In this document: in pieces, positions 9,176-19,132 of the stretch
Layout: each line of letters opens with the position of its first letter
Position numbering within the stretch: the first letter of the stretch is position 1
NCBI RefSeq assembly: GCF_002379085.1
Contig: NZ_NBZW01000020.1
Location: forward strand, 1 to 64,000
From: Polaromonas sp. AET17H-212
GTDB taxonomy: Bacteria > Pseudomonadota > Gammaproteobacteria > Burkholderiales > Burkholderiaceae_C
Direction of reading: 5' to 3'
DNA: 64,000 nt
Position numbers and translations under genes: made by a program
The notes under the pieces: model-generated
What the model was told of the DNA's origin: nothing
Databases searched by the model: none
What the model saw: only the letters and a program-made list of their open reading frames with translations

Positions 9176-9541
9176 TTATTTCTTCAAGGACTGTGCCGCC
9201 TTGCGCGGACCCTTGCGGGTGCGCGCATTGGTGCGTGTGCGCTGACCGCGCATGGGCAACCCGCGACGATGGCGAAAGCCACGGTAGCAGCCGATATCCA
9301 TCAAACGCTTGATGTTCATCGTGGTTTCACGACGCAGATCACCTTCAATGGTGAATTGCGCGATCTGGTCACGAATTTTTTCCAAGTCACCGTCTGTGAG
9401 ATCTTTGACTTTTTTGGAATACGCAATATCACATGCTTCGCAAATTTTGCGAGCACGAGTGCGGCCGATGCCGAAAATAGCAGTCAAGCCGATTTCGGCG
9501 TGCTGCTGCGGCGGAATATTGATACCAGCGATACGAGCCAT
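9176..9541 (-). CDS. rpsM: 30S ribosomal protein S13
   Basis: A 121-residue protein of the 30S head that contacts tRNA and the 50S subunit. It begins [20 protein letters not shown], carries [15 protein letters not shown], and ends in the basic tail [20 protein letters not shown]. First gene of the alpha-operon part, after rpmJ. Confidence 0.99.
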   Translation of the reverse strand: MARIAGINIPPQQHAEIGLTAIFGIGRTRARKICEACDIAYSKKVKDLTDGDLEKIRDQIAQFTIEGDLRRETTMNIKRLMDIGCYRGFRHRRGLPMRGQRTRTNARTRKGPRKAAQSLKK

Positions 9542-9565
9542 ATGCGTCCTCTAAAACTCTTGAAA

Positions 9566-9679
9566 TCAGCCTTGACGCTGTTTGTGGCGTGGGTCTGTGC
9601 AAATCACACGCACAACGCCCTTGCGGCGGATGATCTTACAGTTGCGGCAAATTTTCTTGACCGAAGCTGAAACTCTCAT
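9566..9679 (-). CDS. rpmJ: 50S ribosomal protein L36
   Basis: A 37-residue protein read from ATG 9679 to TGA 9566. The translation starts [20 protein letters not shown] and ends [13 protein letters not shown]. The zinc-binding set is the C-type: two Cys in CRNC, then Cys and His in ICTDPRH. It lies between infA and rpsM, its normal place. AGGAGAAAGAC upstream supplies a good ribosome site. Confidence 0.97.
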   Translation of the reverse strand: MRVSASVKKICRNCKIIRRKGVVRVICTDPRHKQRQG

Positions 9680-9707
9680 GTCTTTCTCCTAAACTTCTGA
9701 ACAGTAC

Positions 9708-9926
9708 TTACTTGGCGCGAAACACGATGCGTGCTCGCGACAAATCATAAGGCGTTAACTCAACCGTCACCTTGTCACCAGGAAGAATGCGGATGTAGTG
9801 CATTCGCATTTTTCCCGAGATGTGACCCAAAACAACATGACCATTTTCCAGCTTTACGCGAAACGTCGCGTTGGGCAAGTTCTCCAAGACCTCACCCTGC
9901 ATCTGGATAACATCATCCTTCGACAT
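9708..9926 (-). CDS. infA: Translation initiation factor IF-1
   Basis: A 72-residue single OB-fold S1-like protein that binds the ribosomal A site during initiation. The core reads [20 protein letters not shown], then [20 protein letters not shown] and [15 protein letters not shown] chose the ATG at 9926 (MSKDDV), the family start, rather than the ATG at 9935, which lies inside the end of secY. It is separated from secY by 5 bp. Confidence 0.97.
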   Translation of the reverse strand: MSKDDVIQMQGEVLENLPNATFRVKLENGHVVLGHISGKMRMHYIRILPGDKVTVELTPYDLSRARIVFRAK

Positions 9927-9931
9927 CCCAA

Positions 9932-11251
9932 TCAACCACCTGGTGACGTTTTAAAATTCGCTTTCTTCAGCAGGGATTCATATTGCTGGGACATCATGTA
10001 GTTTTGTACCTGTGCCATGAAATCCATGGTGACAACCACAATAATCAGCAACGAGGTTCCACCGAAATAAAACGGCACGTTGTATTTCAAAATCAGAAAT
10101 TCAGGCAGCAAACACACAAAAGTGATGTAAATGGCGCCAGCCAGCGTCAAGCGCACCAGAATCTTGTCAATGTACCGCGCCGTCTGGTCACCGGGGCGAA
10201 TACCAGGAATGAACGCGCCGCTCTTTTTCAGGTTGTCAGCCGTTTCGCGGCTGTTGAAAACCAGGGCCGTGTAAAAGAAGCAGAAAAAGATGATCGCACT
10301 GGCATACAGCAACACATAGATCGGCTGGCCCGGCGTCAATGTAGCGGCGATATCCTTGAGCCAACGCGTACCTTCGCCCGTGCTGAACCAGCCAACCACG
10401 GTTGCCGGCAACAGAATGATCGACGATGCAAAAATCGGAGGAATCACACCGGCCATGTTCAGCTTCAAGGGCAGATGGGAGGATTGACCGCCATAGACCT
10501 TGTTGCCCACCTGCCGCCTGGCGTAATTCACCAGAATCTTTCGCTGCCCACGCTCGACAAACACAACAAAATACGTCACCAGCACCACAACGGCAACAAT
10601 CACGATGGCCACCAAAATACTCATGGCACCGGTGCGAACAAGTTCGAGCAAACCGCCAAGCGCATTGGGCAGCCCTGCTGCGATGCCGGCAAAAATCAGA
10701 ATCGAGATGCCGTTACCCAGACCACGCTCGGTGATCTGCTCGCCGAGCCACATCAAGAACATCGTGCCGGCAGTCAAGCTGACCACCGCCGTCATGCGAA
10801 ATCCAAAGCCAGGAGCCAACACCAAACCCGGGGAGCTCTCCAGCGCAATCGCGATACCCATGGACTGAAACAGCGCCAGGCCCAAGGTGCCGTAACGGGT
10901 GTACTGCGTGATCTTCCTGCGACCAGCTTCGCCTTCTTTTTTCATCTGCTCGAATGTCGGAACGACATAGGTGAGCAGTTGCATGATGATGGAAGCCGAG
11001 ATGTAGGGCATGATGCCCAGCGCAAACACCGTGAATCGCGACAGGGCTCCGCCGGAAAACATATTGAACAAACTCAATATGCCGCCTTGCTGCCCCTTGA
11101 ACAGCTGCTGCAGCTGCCCAGGGTCAATTCCGGGAACCGGAATGTGAGCCCCAACCCGATACACCACCAGCGCAAGCAGCAAAAACACAAGCCTGTTGCG
11201 CAGATCACCGAACTTGCCGGTTTTTGCAATTTGTGCAGAGCTGGTTGCCAC
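9932..11251 (-). CDS. secY: Preprotein translocase subunit SecY
   Basis: The 439-residue, ten-helix channel subunit of the Sec translocon. Conserved segments include the plug region [19 protein letters not shown] stretch near the N-terminus, [15 protein letters not shown] (about 80-95), [17 protein letters not shown] (about 180) and the cytoplasmic loop [19 protein letters not shown]. The start is GTG. It lies between rplO and infA as the last large gene of the spc part. Confidence 0.99.
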   Translation of the reverse strand: MATSSAQIAKTGKFGDLRNRLVFLLLALVVYRVGAHIPVPGIDPGQLQQLFKGQQGGILSLFNMFSGGALSRFTVFALGIMPYISASIIMQLLTYVVPTFEQMKKEGEAGRRKITQYTRYGTLGLALFQSMGIAIALESSPGLVLAPGFGFRMTAVVSLTAGTMFLMWLGEQITERGLGNGISILIFAGIAAGLPNALGGLLELVRTGAMSILVAIVIVAVVVLVTYFVVFVERGQRKILVNYARRQVGNKVYGGQSSHLPLKLNMAGVIPPIFASSIILLPATVVGWFSTGEGTRWLKDIAATLTPGQPIYVLLYASAIIFFCFFYTALVFNSRETADNLKKSGAFIPGIRPGDQTARYIDKILVRLTLAGAIYITFVCLLPEFLILKYNVPFYFGGTSLLIIVVVTMDFMAQVQNYMMSQQYESLLKKANFKTSPGG

Positions 11252-11274
11252 TGGTCGTTATCCGTGTTTGAGTA

Positions 11275-11706
11275 TTAAGCGATCACGCCGCCGGCGGCTT
11301 CGATCACGGCTTTTGCACCCGCAGTCGCACCGATACCATTGAGCTTGACAGCCTTGGTCAACGCACCCGACTTGATGACCTTGACATTCTTTGCCAGCTG
11401 ACCCACGAGGCCAGCTGTTTTGAGCGCCAACAGATCCACTTCGGCCAGGCCGAGCTGCTCAAGAGCAGCCAAGGTCACTTCCGCATTGAACTTGAGGTTG
11501 TGCGACTTGAAGCCGCGCTTGGGCAAGCGACGCTGCAAAGGCATCTGACCACCCTCAAAGCCCACCTTGTGGTAGCCACCGGCGCGGGATTTCTGGCCTT
11601 TATGACCACGACCGGCTGTTTTGCCGATGCCCGAGCCGATACCGCGACCAACGCGACGTTTGGCATGTTTTGCGCCTGCGGCAGGCTTGATTCCGTTTAG
11701 TTCCAT
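11275..11706 (-). CDS. rplO: 50S ribosomal protein L15
   Basis: A 143-residue protein with the typical N-terminus [20 protein letters not shown], a Gly/Lys/Arg-rich loop ([19 protein letters not shown]) and [11 protein letters not shown]. An ATG three bases earlier (11709) would add one Met; the family start MELN was preferred. Located between rpmD and secY. Confidence 0.98.
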   Translation of the reverse strand: MELNGIKPAAGAKHAKRRVGRGIGSGIGKTAGRGHKGQKSRAGGYHKVGFEGGQMPLQRRLPKRGFKSHNLKFNAEVTLAALEQLGLAEVDLLALKTAGLVGQLAKNVKVIKSGALTKAVKLNGIGATAGAKAVIEAAGGVIA

Positions 11707-11718
11707 CATAAGCTCCGC

Positions 11719-11901
11719 TTACAGCACCTTGACCAGGTAGCTGATCTTGTTGATCATGCCGCGCACAGCGGGCGTGTCCTGCAGTTCGCTCTTGCTGTTG
11801 ATACCGCGCAGGCCCAGACCGCGCACCGTGGCGCGATGGGATTCCTTGGTGCCAATCGGGCTGCGAACCAGCGTCACCGTGAGTTTTTTCTCTGTCGTCA
11901 T
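11719..11901 (-). CDS. rpmD: 50S ribosomal protein L30
   Basis: A 60-residue protein with the L30 signature [20 protein letters not shown] and [20 protein letters not shown]. Complete and of normal length. Located between rpsE and rplO. Confidence 0.98.
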   Translation of the reverse strand: MTTEKKLTVTLVRSPIGTKESHRATVRGLGLRGINSKSELQDTPAVRGMINKISYLVKVL

Positions 11902-11912
11902 TGGGTATCGCC

Positions 11913-12431
11913 TTAGCCGAAGATTTCTTCGACGGATTTGCCACGTTTGGCTGCGATGTCCGAAGCCGTCGTGGAGTTGTTCAGGGCGTCCATCGTTGCA
12001 CGCACCATGTTGTACGGATTGCTGGAACCATGGCTTTTCGCGACGATATCGGTGATACCCATCACTTCAAACACCGCACGCATCGGGCCGCCGGCAATGA
12101 TGCCGGTACCTTTGGCGGCTGGCATCATCATGACGCTGGCAGCACCCCAATGGCCGAACACGTTGTGGTGAAGCGTGCCGTTTTTCAGAGACACTTTCGT
12201 CATGTTGCGACGTGCTTCTTCCATGGCTTTCTGCACGGCCGCAGGCACTTCTTTCGACTTGCCCTTGCCCATACCGACACGACCGTCGCCATCGCCAACC
12301 ACGGTCAGGGCGGCAAAACCCAAAATCCGGCCGCCTTTGACAACTTTGGTCACGCGGTTCACCGCGATCATTTTTTCCTTCAGACCATCGTCTGGAGCGT
12401 CGTTTTGTTGTTTTGCTTGAAACTTAGCCAT
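11913..12431 (-). CDS. rpsE: 30S ribosomal protein S5
   Basis: A 172-residue protein with an N-terminal double-stranded-RNA-binding-like S5 domain ([20 protein letters not shown], then [17 protein letters not shown]) and a C-terminal domain ([20 protein letters not shown]). It takes part in decoding accuracy. Its place between rplR and rpmD is normal. Confidence 0.99.
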   Translation of the reverse strand: MAKFQAKQQNDAPDDGLKEKMIAVNRVTKVVKGGRILGFAALTVVGDGDGRVGMGKGKSKEVPAAVQKAMEEARRNMTKVSLKNGTLHHNVFGHWGAASVMMMPAAKGTGIIAGGPMRAVFEVMGITDIVAKSHGSSNPYNMVRATMDALNNSTTASDIAAKRGKSVEEIFG

Positions 12432-12448
12432 ACTTAATTCCAGTCTGC

Positions 12449-12814
12449 TTAGAACTGCAAGCCAGCTTCGCGAGCTGCCTCGGCCAGCGCTTTAACGCGG
12501 CCGTGGTACGCAAAACCAGCGCGGTCAAACGCTACTTTTTCCACACCTGCTGCTTTTGCCTTTTCGGCAATACGCTTGCCAATGGCCTGCGCAGCAGCAA
12601 CGTTGGCACCCTTGCCCGAAGCGCCGAGATCCTTGCGAACTTCGACTTCCGCGGTCGAGGCAGATGCCAGGATCTTGGTGCCGTCGCCAGAGATGACGCT
12701 GGCGTAAATATGCAAATTGGTGCGGTTCACCGTCAGACGGGCAACACCTTGCGTGGCAATGCGGATGCGGGTCTGGCGTGAACGACGAAGGCGCTGCTCT
12801 TTTTTGGTCAACAT
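12449..12814 (-). CDS. rplR: 50S ribosomal protein L18
   Basis: A 121-residue 5S rRNA-binding protein. The N-terminus is strongly basic ([15 protein letters not shown]), and the conserved core [22 protein letters not shown] and the C-terminal [20 protein letters not shown] are intact. Located between rplF and rpsE. Confidence 0.99.
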   Translation of the reverse strand: MLTKKEQRLRRSRQTRIRIATQGVARLTVNRTNLHIYASVISGDGTKILASASTAEVEVRKDLGASGKGANVAAAQAIGKRIAEKAKAAGVEKVAFDRAGFAYHGRVKALAEAAREAGLQF

Positions 12815-12825
12815 GGTGCAGCTCC

Positions 12826-13359
12826 TTATTTCTTCTTGGTTTCTTTGATCGTGATCTTCTCATCCGAATAACGGATGCCCTTGCCCTTGTAAGGCTCGGG
12901 AGGACGAACCGCACGAACTTCGGCAGCAATCTGGCCGACGCGCTGACGATCCGCACCCTTGATCACCACTTCGGTGGGCGTAGGTGTTGCAACCTGAATA
13001 CCAGCCGGCATATCCATCACCACAGGGTGCGAATAACCCACCGTCAAATTCAGCTTGGCACCTTGCGCCTGGGCCTTGTAACCCACACCAACCAGGTTCA
13101 ACTTTTTCTCGAAGCCCTTGGTGACGCCCGTCACCATGTTGTTAACCAGCTGACGCATGGTTCCACTCATGGCATTGGCTTCACGCGACTCGTTGGCCGG
13201 CGCAAAAGTCAGCTGACCAGCATCATTCTTGATGGTCACCAGGGCATTTTGCGTCAACGCCAGGGCGCCGAGGGCACCCTTGACATTGATCTGGTCGTCT
13301 TTCATCGCCACGTCCACACCCTGGGGCAAGACGACTGGCATTTTTCCTACACGAGACAT
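12826..13359 (-). CDS. rplF: 50S ribosomal protein L6
   Basis: A 177-residue protein of two duplicated L6 domains. It starts [19 protein letters not shown], and the C-terminal signature [20 protein letters not shown] is present. Normal length. Located between rpsH and rplR. Confidence 0.99.
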   Translation of the reverse strand: MSRVGKMPVVLPQGVDVAMKDDQINVKGALGALALTQNALVTIKNDAGQLTFAPANESREANAMSGTMRQLVNNMVTGVTKGFEKKLNLVGVGYKAQAQGAKLNLTVGYSHPVVMDMPAGIQVATPTPTEVVIKGADRQRVGQIAAEVRAVRPPEPYKGKGIRYSDEKITIKETKKK

Positions 13360-13381
13360 TTCAGTTACTCCTCAATGCCCG

Positions 13382-13777
13382 TTAGGCCACATAGCAAAGC
13401 ACTTCACCACCGATACCGGTAGCGCGCGCCTTACGATCAGTCATGACACCCTGGGGAGTCGTGACAATGGCGACGCCCAGGCCGTTCATGACCTGGGGGA
13501 TGGCGCCGTGGCCTTTGTAGACGCGGAGGCCGGGGCGGCTGACGCGCTCAATGCGCTCAATCACCGGGCGTCCTGCGTAATACTTCAGGGCGATTTCCAG
13601 TTGGGGCTTGCCATCGTTGGCGCTGACGGAAAAGCCATCAATGTAGCCCTCATCCTTCAACACCTGCGCAATGGCGACTTTGACTTTTGAAGACGGCACC
13701 AGCACAACAGCTTTTTCAACCATTTGTGCATTGCGGATGCGTGTCAGCATGTCGGCAATAGGATCACTCATACTCAT
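13382..13777 (-). CDS. rpsH: 30S ribosomal protein S8
   Basis: A 131-residue central-domain 16S rRNA-binding protein. It starts [19 protein letters not shown] and contains the C-terminal motif [20 protein letters not shown]. In E. coli S8 represses translation of the spc operon; whether that control exists here cannot be told from the sequence. Located between rpsN and rplF. Confidence 0.99.
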   Translation of the reverse strand: MSMSDPIADMLTRIRNAQMVEKAVVLVPSSKVKVAIAQVLKDEGYIDGFSVSANDGKPQLEIALKYYAGRPVIERIERVSRPGLRVYKGHGAIPQVMNGLGVAIVTTPQGVMTDRKARATGIGGEVLCYVA

Positions 13778-13795
13778 TTGCGGTTCTCCTATTGC

Positions 13796-14101
13796 TTACC
13801 AGCTTGCCTTGGTGATACCAGGGATATCACCAGCAAAAGCCAACTCGCGGATCTTGGCGCGAGCCAAGCCAAATTGACGGAATGTGCCACGCGGACGACC
13901 CGTGATCGCACAGCGGTTGCGCTGGCGTGTCGGATTCGCATTGCGGGGCAACTTTTGCAACTCCAGACGGGCCAGTGCGCGCTCTTCATCGGAGCGCTTG
14001 GCGTCGTTGGACGTTGCCTTGAGTTCAGCGTGTTTCTTGGCGAACTTGGCCACGAGTTTGTCGCGCTTCAGTTCACGTTGCAATAAAGCCTGTTTTGCCA
14101 T
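13796..14101 (-). CDS. rpsN: 30S ribosomal protein S14
   Basis: A 101-residue protein of the long, zinc-free S14 type: the usual Cys-X2-Cys pairs are absent. It starts [20 protein letters not shown] at 14101 and ends with [21 protein letters not shown] longer frame reaches 14227 but lies inside rplE, so the internal ATG is the real start. Located between rplE and rpsH. Confidence 0.97.
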   Translation of the reverse strand: MAKQALLQRELKRDKLVAKFAKKHAELKATSNDAKRSDEERALARLELQKLPRNANPTRQRNRCAITGRPRGTFRQFGLARAKIRELAFAGDIPGITKASW

Positions 14102-14108
14102 GCCCGCC

Positions 14109-14684
14109 TCAGTTCTTGAACGGAAAACGGAAGCCTGTGAGGAGTGCCTTGCACTCTTCGTCGGTCTTAGCCGTGGTGGTGATGCTGATGTTGAGACCAC
14201 GCAAGGCGTCAACCTTGTCGTACTCAATCTCAGGGAAAATGATCTGCTCTTTCACGCCGATGTTGTAGTTGCCGCGGCCATCGAAAGCCCGACCGGAGAT
14301 ACCACGGAAGTCGCGAACACGGGGCAGTGCCACCGTGACAAAACGATCCAGGAACTCATACATCTGGACGCCACGCAGCGTGACCATGCAGCCAATCGGC
14401 AGATCTTCGCGGATCTTGAAACCGGCGATAGCTTTCTTGGCCTTGGTCACCACCGGCTTCTGGCCGGCAATCTTGGTCATGTCGCTGACAGCATGCTCCA
14501 TGACCTTCTTGTCGGCCACAGCCTCACTCACACCCATGTTGAGGGTGATCTTGGTGATGCGGGGAACCTGCATCGGCGATTTGTAGCCGAATTTCTCCAT
14601 CAGCGCCGGCGCGATTTTCTCGCGGAACTGGGCCTGCAGGCGAGCCTGGGCAGGTGCAGCTTGGGTAGGTGCGGTCTTTGCCAT
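14109..14684 (-). CDS. rplE: 50S ribosomal protein L5
   Basis: A 191-residue 5S rRNA-binding protein. Core motifs are [35 protein letters not shown] and [20 protein letters not shown]. The N-terminus has a short Ala/Gln-rich extension ([14 protein letters not shown]) compared with the roughly 179-residue family norm. Located between rplX and rpsN. Confidence 0.99.
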   Translation of the reverse strand: MAKTAPTQAAPAQARLQAQFREKIAPALMEKFGYKSPMQVPRITKITLNMGVSEAVADKKVMEHAVSDMTKIAGQKPVVTKAKKAIAGFKIREDLPIGCMVTLRGVQMYEFLDRFVTVALPRVRDFRGISGRAFDGRGNYNIGVKEQIIFPEIEYDKVDALRGLNISITTTAKTDEECKALLTGFRFPFKN

Positions 14685-14686
14685 AT

Positions 14687-15007
14687 TTATGCAGCCTTGA
14701 TTTCTTCGCCGCTGGACTTGAAGACGCGCACTTTTTTGCCGTCAGCCAACAACTTGATGCCCACCCGATCCGCCTTGCCCGTCGCGGCATTGAAAATGGC
14801 GACATTGGACTGGTGAATCGGCATGCTTTTTTCGACGATGCCGCCAGTGGCCCCCTTGAGAGGGTTGGGCTTGGTGTGTTTTTTCACCAGGTTGATCCCG
14901 TCCACCAGCACATAGCTGTCGTCCTTGCGCAGCGAAATCGTGCCGCGCTTACCCTTGTCACGACCTGCGATCACAATGATCTCGTCGCCTTTGCGAATCT
15001 TGTTCAT
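14687..15007 (-). CDS. rplX: 50S ribosomal protein L24
   Basis: A 106-residue KOW-domain assembly initiator. The KOW motif is [18 protein letters not shown] at about 7-24, and the family segment [15 protein letters not shown] follows at about 35-49. It lies 2 bp before rplE, suggesting tight coupling. Confidence 0.99.
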   Translation of the reverse strand: MNKIRKGDEIIVIAGRDKGKRGTISLRKDDSYVLVDGINLVKKHTKPNPLKGATGGIVEKSMPIHQSNVAIFNAATGKADRVGIKLLADGKKVRVFKSSGEEIKAA

Positions 15008-15016
15008 GGCGCGTCC

Positions 15017-15385
15017 TTACAGAACTTCAGGAGCCAGGGACACGATCTTCATGAACTTCTCAGTGCGCAACTCGCGCGTGACCGGTCCGAAGATGCGGGT
15101 GCCGATAGGCTCCAGCTTGGCGTTAAGCAACACAGCTGCGTTGCCATCGAATTTGACGAGTGAACCATCGCCGCGACGAATGCCCTTGGCAGTACGAACC
15201 ACCACAGCACTGTAAACCTCGCCTTTTTTGACGCGGCCACGCGGAGCGGCTTCTTTGATACTCACCTTGATGACATCACCGACGCTGGCATAGCGGCGCT
15301 TGGACCCGCCCAGCACCTTGATGCACATCACAGATTTGGCACCCGTGTTGTCAGCAACATCGAGTTTGGATTGCGTTTGAATCAT
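15017..15385 (-). CDS. rplN: 50S ribosomal protein L14
   Basis: A 122-residue protein with [17 protein letters not shown] at the start, [19 protein letters not shown], and [11 protein letters not shown] near the C-terminus. It is the first gene of the operon here. In many bacteria rpsQ lies directly upstream, but here the upstream neighbour is a non-coding gap and then glpD, so the spc operon is split from the S10 operon. Confidence 0.99.
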   Translation of the reverse strand: MIQTQSKLDVADNTGAKSVMCIKVLGGSKRRYASVGDVIKVSIKEAAPRGRVKKGEVYSAVVVRTAKGIRRGDGSLVKFDGNAAVLLNAKLEPIGTRIFGPVTRELRTEKFMKIVSLAPEVL

Positions 15386-15526
15386 TTAAATTAGTCCCAA
15401 CTTGCACCAGCGCCTTTTCCCAGAGGGAAGACTTGCCAGTCAGTCTTGGGCCCGTCGTCCACACCACAAACCACTTGCGATGCTTCCGTTAGGCAGAATT
15501 CTCAGCTTTTTACAGCGAAGCCCACG

Positions 15527-15555
15527 ATTATTAACAAATTCCCCCCGGCTGTCAA
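15527..15555 (-). promoter_or_regulatory. Strong sigma-70-type promoter of the spc-alpha operon
   Basis: On the minus strand a perfect -35 box TTGACA (15555-15550) is followed after exactly 17 bp by AATAAT (15532-15527), five of six matches to TATAAT. A predicted start near 15520 leaves a leader of about 135 nt before rplN. The strength fits the demand of an 18-gene ribosomal operon that has lost its S10-operon promoter upstream. Confidence 0.8.
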
Positions 15556-15607
15556 CACCTTACGCTGTAAATTGTTCGCCAAGTACGCCGCCTCACCAGA
15601 GTCATTT

Positions 15608-15664
15608 GCAAAAACAGCTTCAACCCCCTGAGGGTCGGGCACAAGCAGCTATCAAAAATGAAGC
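15608..15664 (-). repeat. Dispersed ~55-bp repeat, copy 1
   Basis: Read on the minus strand this follows the family pattern: a left arm, then GATAGCTGCTTGTGCCCG, then CTCAGGGGGTTGAAGC and a T run. The left arm is degenerate (GCTTC instead of GCTAT). It lies between the end of glpD and the spc promoter, and its GC-rich end plus TTTTT could help end glpD transcription. Confidence 0.6.
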
Positions 15665-15707
15665 ATGGACAGCCAGTTCTCCGACGCTGGGCAGCGACGG
15701 GATGGCG

Positions 15708-17294
15708 TCAGGCCGGCAAAGTCAGGTACTGATCGGCCAAGGCCAGGAAATCAGCGAGCCGGGGATCCACCCCGGTTTCCTGCGCCAGCAACTCCGCCAC
15801 GCTCGCCGCGAGGGTCCTGGCGAGCGCGGCGTCCAGAAACAGGAGCCGGGAGCGGCGCGCCAGTACATCCTCCACTGTGCGGGCGTACTCGTGCCGCGCC
15901 GCAAAGCGCACCATCGCCTCCGTCAGGCCGCCGCCCAGCAGCCTCTCCGCCCCCGGCAGGTCCTGGACGACAGCCGCTTCGCTCCCATATAAATGCATCC
16001 CCGGTGCGTCGCTGATCTTGTGGACCGATGGCTGGGCTCCCACCAGCTGCAGGCTGGCCGTGACGCCACCCGGGCGTTTTGCCAGCAACTCAGCGTCAAA
16101 ACAGCTGTCCAGCACGTCTTCGGCCATGGCGCGATAGGTCGTCCACTTGCCGCCAGTCACGGTCACCAGACCGCTTTTGCTGACCAGGACCGTGTGTTCA
16201 CGCGACAGCGCCTGAGTGCTGTCGCCCTCGTCTTGCGGGGGTTTGACCAGCGGACGCAACCCGACCCAGATGCTCTTGATATCGGCCGGGCCGGGCGCCC
16301 GGCTCAGGTAGCGCGCCGACTCACCGAGGATGAAGTCGACCTCTTCGCGAAAGGCCAGGGGTTCGCGCGCCAGATCGTTGCGCGGCGTGTCGGTGGTCCC
16401 CAGGATGGTCTTACCCAGCCACGGCACGGCAAACAGTACCCGCCCGTCCGCGGTTTTCGGCACCAGCAGCGCGTGGTCAGTGGGCAAAAATGATCGATCC
16501 ACGACGATGTGAACACCCTGGCTGGGCGCGACCATGGGTTTGGCCTCGCGGCCTATGGCCTGGCCGTCGAGCAGTCGCAACTGATCGACCCAAACTCCCG
16601 CCGCATTCACAATACATTTAGCCCGCAGCGTAAGTGCTTGCCCACTTTCACGATCAGCCACATGCAGCCCCACCAGCTTGCCACCCTCATGAACAAGACC
16701 GGTCGCAGCACAATAATTGACCAGCAAGGCGCCGGCGCGCGCGGCGCTGCGCGCCAGCGCCAGTGCCAGCCGCGCATCGTCGAACTGGCCGTCCCAGTAC
16801 TTGACCCCGCCCCGGAGCCCGGCCTGGCGGGCCGTCGGCTGGAGCTGCAATGTTTCAGCGCGATTGAGGAATTCGGTGGGACCCAGGCCGGCCTTGCCGG
16901 CCAGCGCGTCATACATCTTGAGTCCGACGCCGTAAAACGGCGCCTCCCAGAACTTGTAGGAAGGCATCACAAAAGGCAGGGGCTGGGCCAGATGCGGTGC
17001 ATTGGCCAGCAGGCGCGTCCGTTCGTGCAGGGCCTCGCGCACCAGGGAGATATTGCCCTGCGCCAGATAACGGACCCCGCCATGGACCAGCTTGGTCGCA
17101 CGGGAAGAGGTTCCCTTGGCAAAGTCGTGCGATTCGACCACCACGACGGAGAATCCGCGTGCCGCGGCATCCAGCGCCACACCGAGGCCGGTGGCCCCGC
17201 CACCGATAATGGCAATGTCGTAGGTATGGGGCACCTTCAGCCGTTCTATCAGGTCTGCGCGTCGCGTCGGCAACGGTGGGGGATCAAAAGTCAT
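15708..17294 (-). CDS. glpD: Aerobic glycerol-3-phosphate dehydrogenase
   Basis: A membrane-associated flavoprotein of 528 residues oxidising glycerol-3-phosphate to dihydroxyacetone phosphate and passing electrons to quinone. The N-terminal FAD site is [21 protein letters not shown] at about 30-50, followed by [20 protein letters not shown], a GlpD hallmark, and the domain end [20 protein letters not shown]. The start was placed at ATG 17294 (MTFDPPP); ATG 17303 would add three residues. The open frame continues far upstream, opposite glpK, which is a high-GC artefact. Divergent from glpK: together they take glycerol to central metabolism. No GlpR-type regulator is in the window. Confidence 0.97.
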   Translation of the reverse strand: MTFDPPPLPTRRADLIERLKVPHTYDIAIIGGGATGLGVALDAAARGFSVVVVESHDFAKGTSSRATKLVHGGVRYLAQGNISLVREALHERTRLLANAPHLAQPLPFVMPSYKFWEAPFYGVGLKMYDALAGKAGLGPTEFLNRAETLQLQPTARQAGLRGGVKYWDGQFDDARLALALARSAARAGALLVNYCAATGLVHEGGKLVGLHVADRESGQALTLRAKCIVNAAGVWVDQLRLLDGQAIGREAKPMVAPSQGVHIVVDRSFLPTDHALLVPKTADGRVLFAVPWLGKTILGTTDTPRNDLAREPLAFREEVDFILGESARYLSRAPGPADIKSIWVGLRPLVKPPQDEGDSTQALSREHTVLVSKSGLVTVTGGKWTTYRAMAEDVLDSCFDAELLAKRPGGVTASLQLVGAQPSVHKISDAPGMHLYGSEAAVVQDLPGAERLLGGGLTEAMVRFAARHEYARTVEDVLARRSRLLFLDAALARTLAASVAELLAQETGVDPRLADFLALADQYLTLPA

Positions 17295-17573
17295 GGGCTG
17301 CATTGTCCATCGGCATTGATTCGCACGAAACCCCTGCGTAGCTTCGCCTGCCTGGCTCTTTCTTGCAGGCAAACGCAGGTGCCCCAAGTGAGCCAGGGAA
17401 TGGCGCGCAGATCCGATGGGGCCGTCGGACCACCTCTGTTTTTTTCCGTATCTCCTGTCACCTGCAAGCCCGCCAGCATCCCCGGAATTTCCGTCGCTGC
17501 AGGCCGCGATCGGGGTAAGCTGCAGGGCCACCGCCCTCCTGAAACCTCCCACCCGCATCCTGCGATCATCGCC

Positions 17574-19067
17574 ATGACCTACCTGCTTGCCCTGGACCAG
17601 GGCACCTCCAGCTCCCGCAGCATCGTGTTTGACGCGCAAGGCCACATCGTGGCGCTCGCGCAGCAGGAACTGCCGCAGATCTACCCCCGGCCGGGCTGGG
17701 TCGAACACGACCCGATGGAGATCTGGCGCACCCAGCTCGCCACGGCGCGTGAGGCCCTGGCCAAAGCTGGACTCAAGGCCACCGACATCCGCGCGCTGGG
17801 CATCACCAACCAGCGCGAAACCACCGTGGTCTGGAACCGCAAGACCGGCCAGCCCCTTCACCACGCCATCGTCTGGCAGGACAGGCGCGCCGAAGCCACG
17901 TGCGCCCGACTGCGCGAGGACGGCAAGGCCGACCTGATCCAGGCCAAAACCGGGCTGCTGGTCGATGCCTACTTTTCCGGCACCAAACTGAAGTGGCTGC
18001 TCGACAACGTGCCGCAAGCCCGGCAACAGGCGGCGCGCGGCGAACTCGCTTTCGGCACCATCGACAGCTGGCTGATGTGGCAACTCACCGGCGGCGCCGT
18101 GCATGCCACCGACGTGACCAATGCCTCGCGCACCATGCTGTTCAATGTGCATGCCAACACCTGGGATGCCGACCTGCTGGCGCTGCTGGACATTCCCGAG
18201 AGCCTGATGCCACGGGTGTTGCCGTCGAGCACGCACTATGGCGATGTGCTGCCGGACCTGCTGGGCGGGGCCATCCCGATTGGCGGCGTGGCGGGCGACC
18301 AGCAAAGCGCCTTGTTCGGCCAGGCCTGCTTCCGGGAGGGCATGGCCAAAAACACCTACGGCACGGGCTGTTTCATGCTGGTGCACACCGGTCACAAATT
18401 CCAGACCTCGCACAACGGCCTGCTCACCACCAGCGCGGCGCAGGTCACGCCGCAAACCGAATACGCGCTGGAAGGCAGCGTGTTTGTCGGCGGCGCCGTG
18501 GTGCAGTGGCTGCGCGACGGCCTGCACGCGATCCAGGGCAGCGGCGAGGTGCAGGCGCTGGCGCAAAGCGTTCCCGATTCCGGCGGCGTCATGATGGTGC
18601 CAGCCTTCACCGGCCTGGGCGCACCCTACTGGAAGCCCGACGCGCGCGGCACCATCACCGGCCTGACCCGCGGCACCACCGTGGCCCACATTGCGCGGGC
18701 CGCGCTGGAAAGCATTGCCTACCAGAGCGCGGCCCTGCTGCAGGCCATGAGCCGCGATGCGGTGGCGGCCGGCGCCGCGCCGGTGGGCGAACTCCGGGTG
18801 GACGGCGGCGCCTGCATCAACGACCTCCTGATGCAGTTCCAGGCCGACCTGCTGGGCATTCCGGTGGTCCGGCCGGCCGTGACCGAAACCACGGCGCTGG
18901 GCGCGGCCTACCTGGCCGGGCTGTCCAGCGGCGTCTATGCCAGCACCGCGGAACTCTCGGCCATGTGGCGCGCAGAGCGCACCTTTTTGCCCACCTTGAG
19001 CGCCGACCGCGCGGCCGGCCTGATGGCGCAGTGGGAACACGCGGTGCGGCAGACTGTGGCCTTGTAG
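17574..19067 (+). CDS. glpK: Glycerol kinase
   Basis: A 497-residue FGGY-family kinase making sn-glycerol-3-phosphate from glycerol and ATP. It starts [20 protein letters not shown], and carries the substrate segment [19 protein letters not shown], the family motif [14 protein letters not shown], and the C-terminal ATPase signature [20 protein letters not shown]. The frame is open upstream to 16509 but that part has no GlpK character and lies opposite glpD. The 279-bp gap to glpD should hold both promoters; an inverted repeat TGCCTG-N11-CAGGCA (17349-17371) is a possible operator or hairpin there. Confidence 0.98.
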   Translation: MTYLLALDQGTSSSRSIVFDAQGHIVALAQQELPQIYPRPGWVEHDPMEIWRTQLATAREALAKAGLKATDIRALGITNQRETTVVWNRKTGQPLHHAIVWQDRRAEATCARLREDGKADLIQAKTGLLVDAYFSGTKLKWLLDNVPQARQQAARGELAFGTIDSWLMWQLTGGAVHATDVTNASRTMLFNVHANTWDADLLALLDIPESLMPRVLPSSTHYGDVLPDLLGGAIPIGGVAGDQQSALFGQACFREGMAKNTYGTGCFMLVHTGHKFQTSHNGLLTTSAAQVTPQTEYALEGSVFVGGAVVQWLRDGLHAIQGSGEVQALAQSVPDSGGVMMVPAFTGLGAPYWKPDARGTITGLTRGTTVAHIARAALESIAYQSAALLQAMSRDAVAAGAAPVGELRVDGGACINDLLMQFQADLLGIPVVRPAVTETTALGAAYLAGLSSGVYASTAELSAMWRAERTFLPTLSADRAAGLMAQWEHAVRQTVAL

Positions 19068-19132
19068 ACCGGGGCCGGCGGACGTCCGCGTCCTGTCACA
19101 ACGCGTACAGATGGGAAAGCTAGACTCGCCTC

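Noticed and set aside
16509-17573. The glpK frame is open for 355 codons upstream of the chosen start.
   Set aside because: The glycerol kinase family starts at the [14 protein letters not shown] segment; the upstream part is antisense to glpD.
17295-19040. The glpD reading frame continues upstream for about 580 more codons opposite glpK.
   Set aside because: That part has no GlpD character, is rich in Arg, Gly, Ala and His as expected for an antisense frame of a GC-rich gene, and lies wholly across the glpD/glpK divergent promoter region and glpK.
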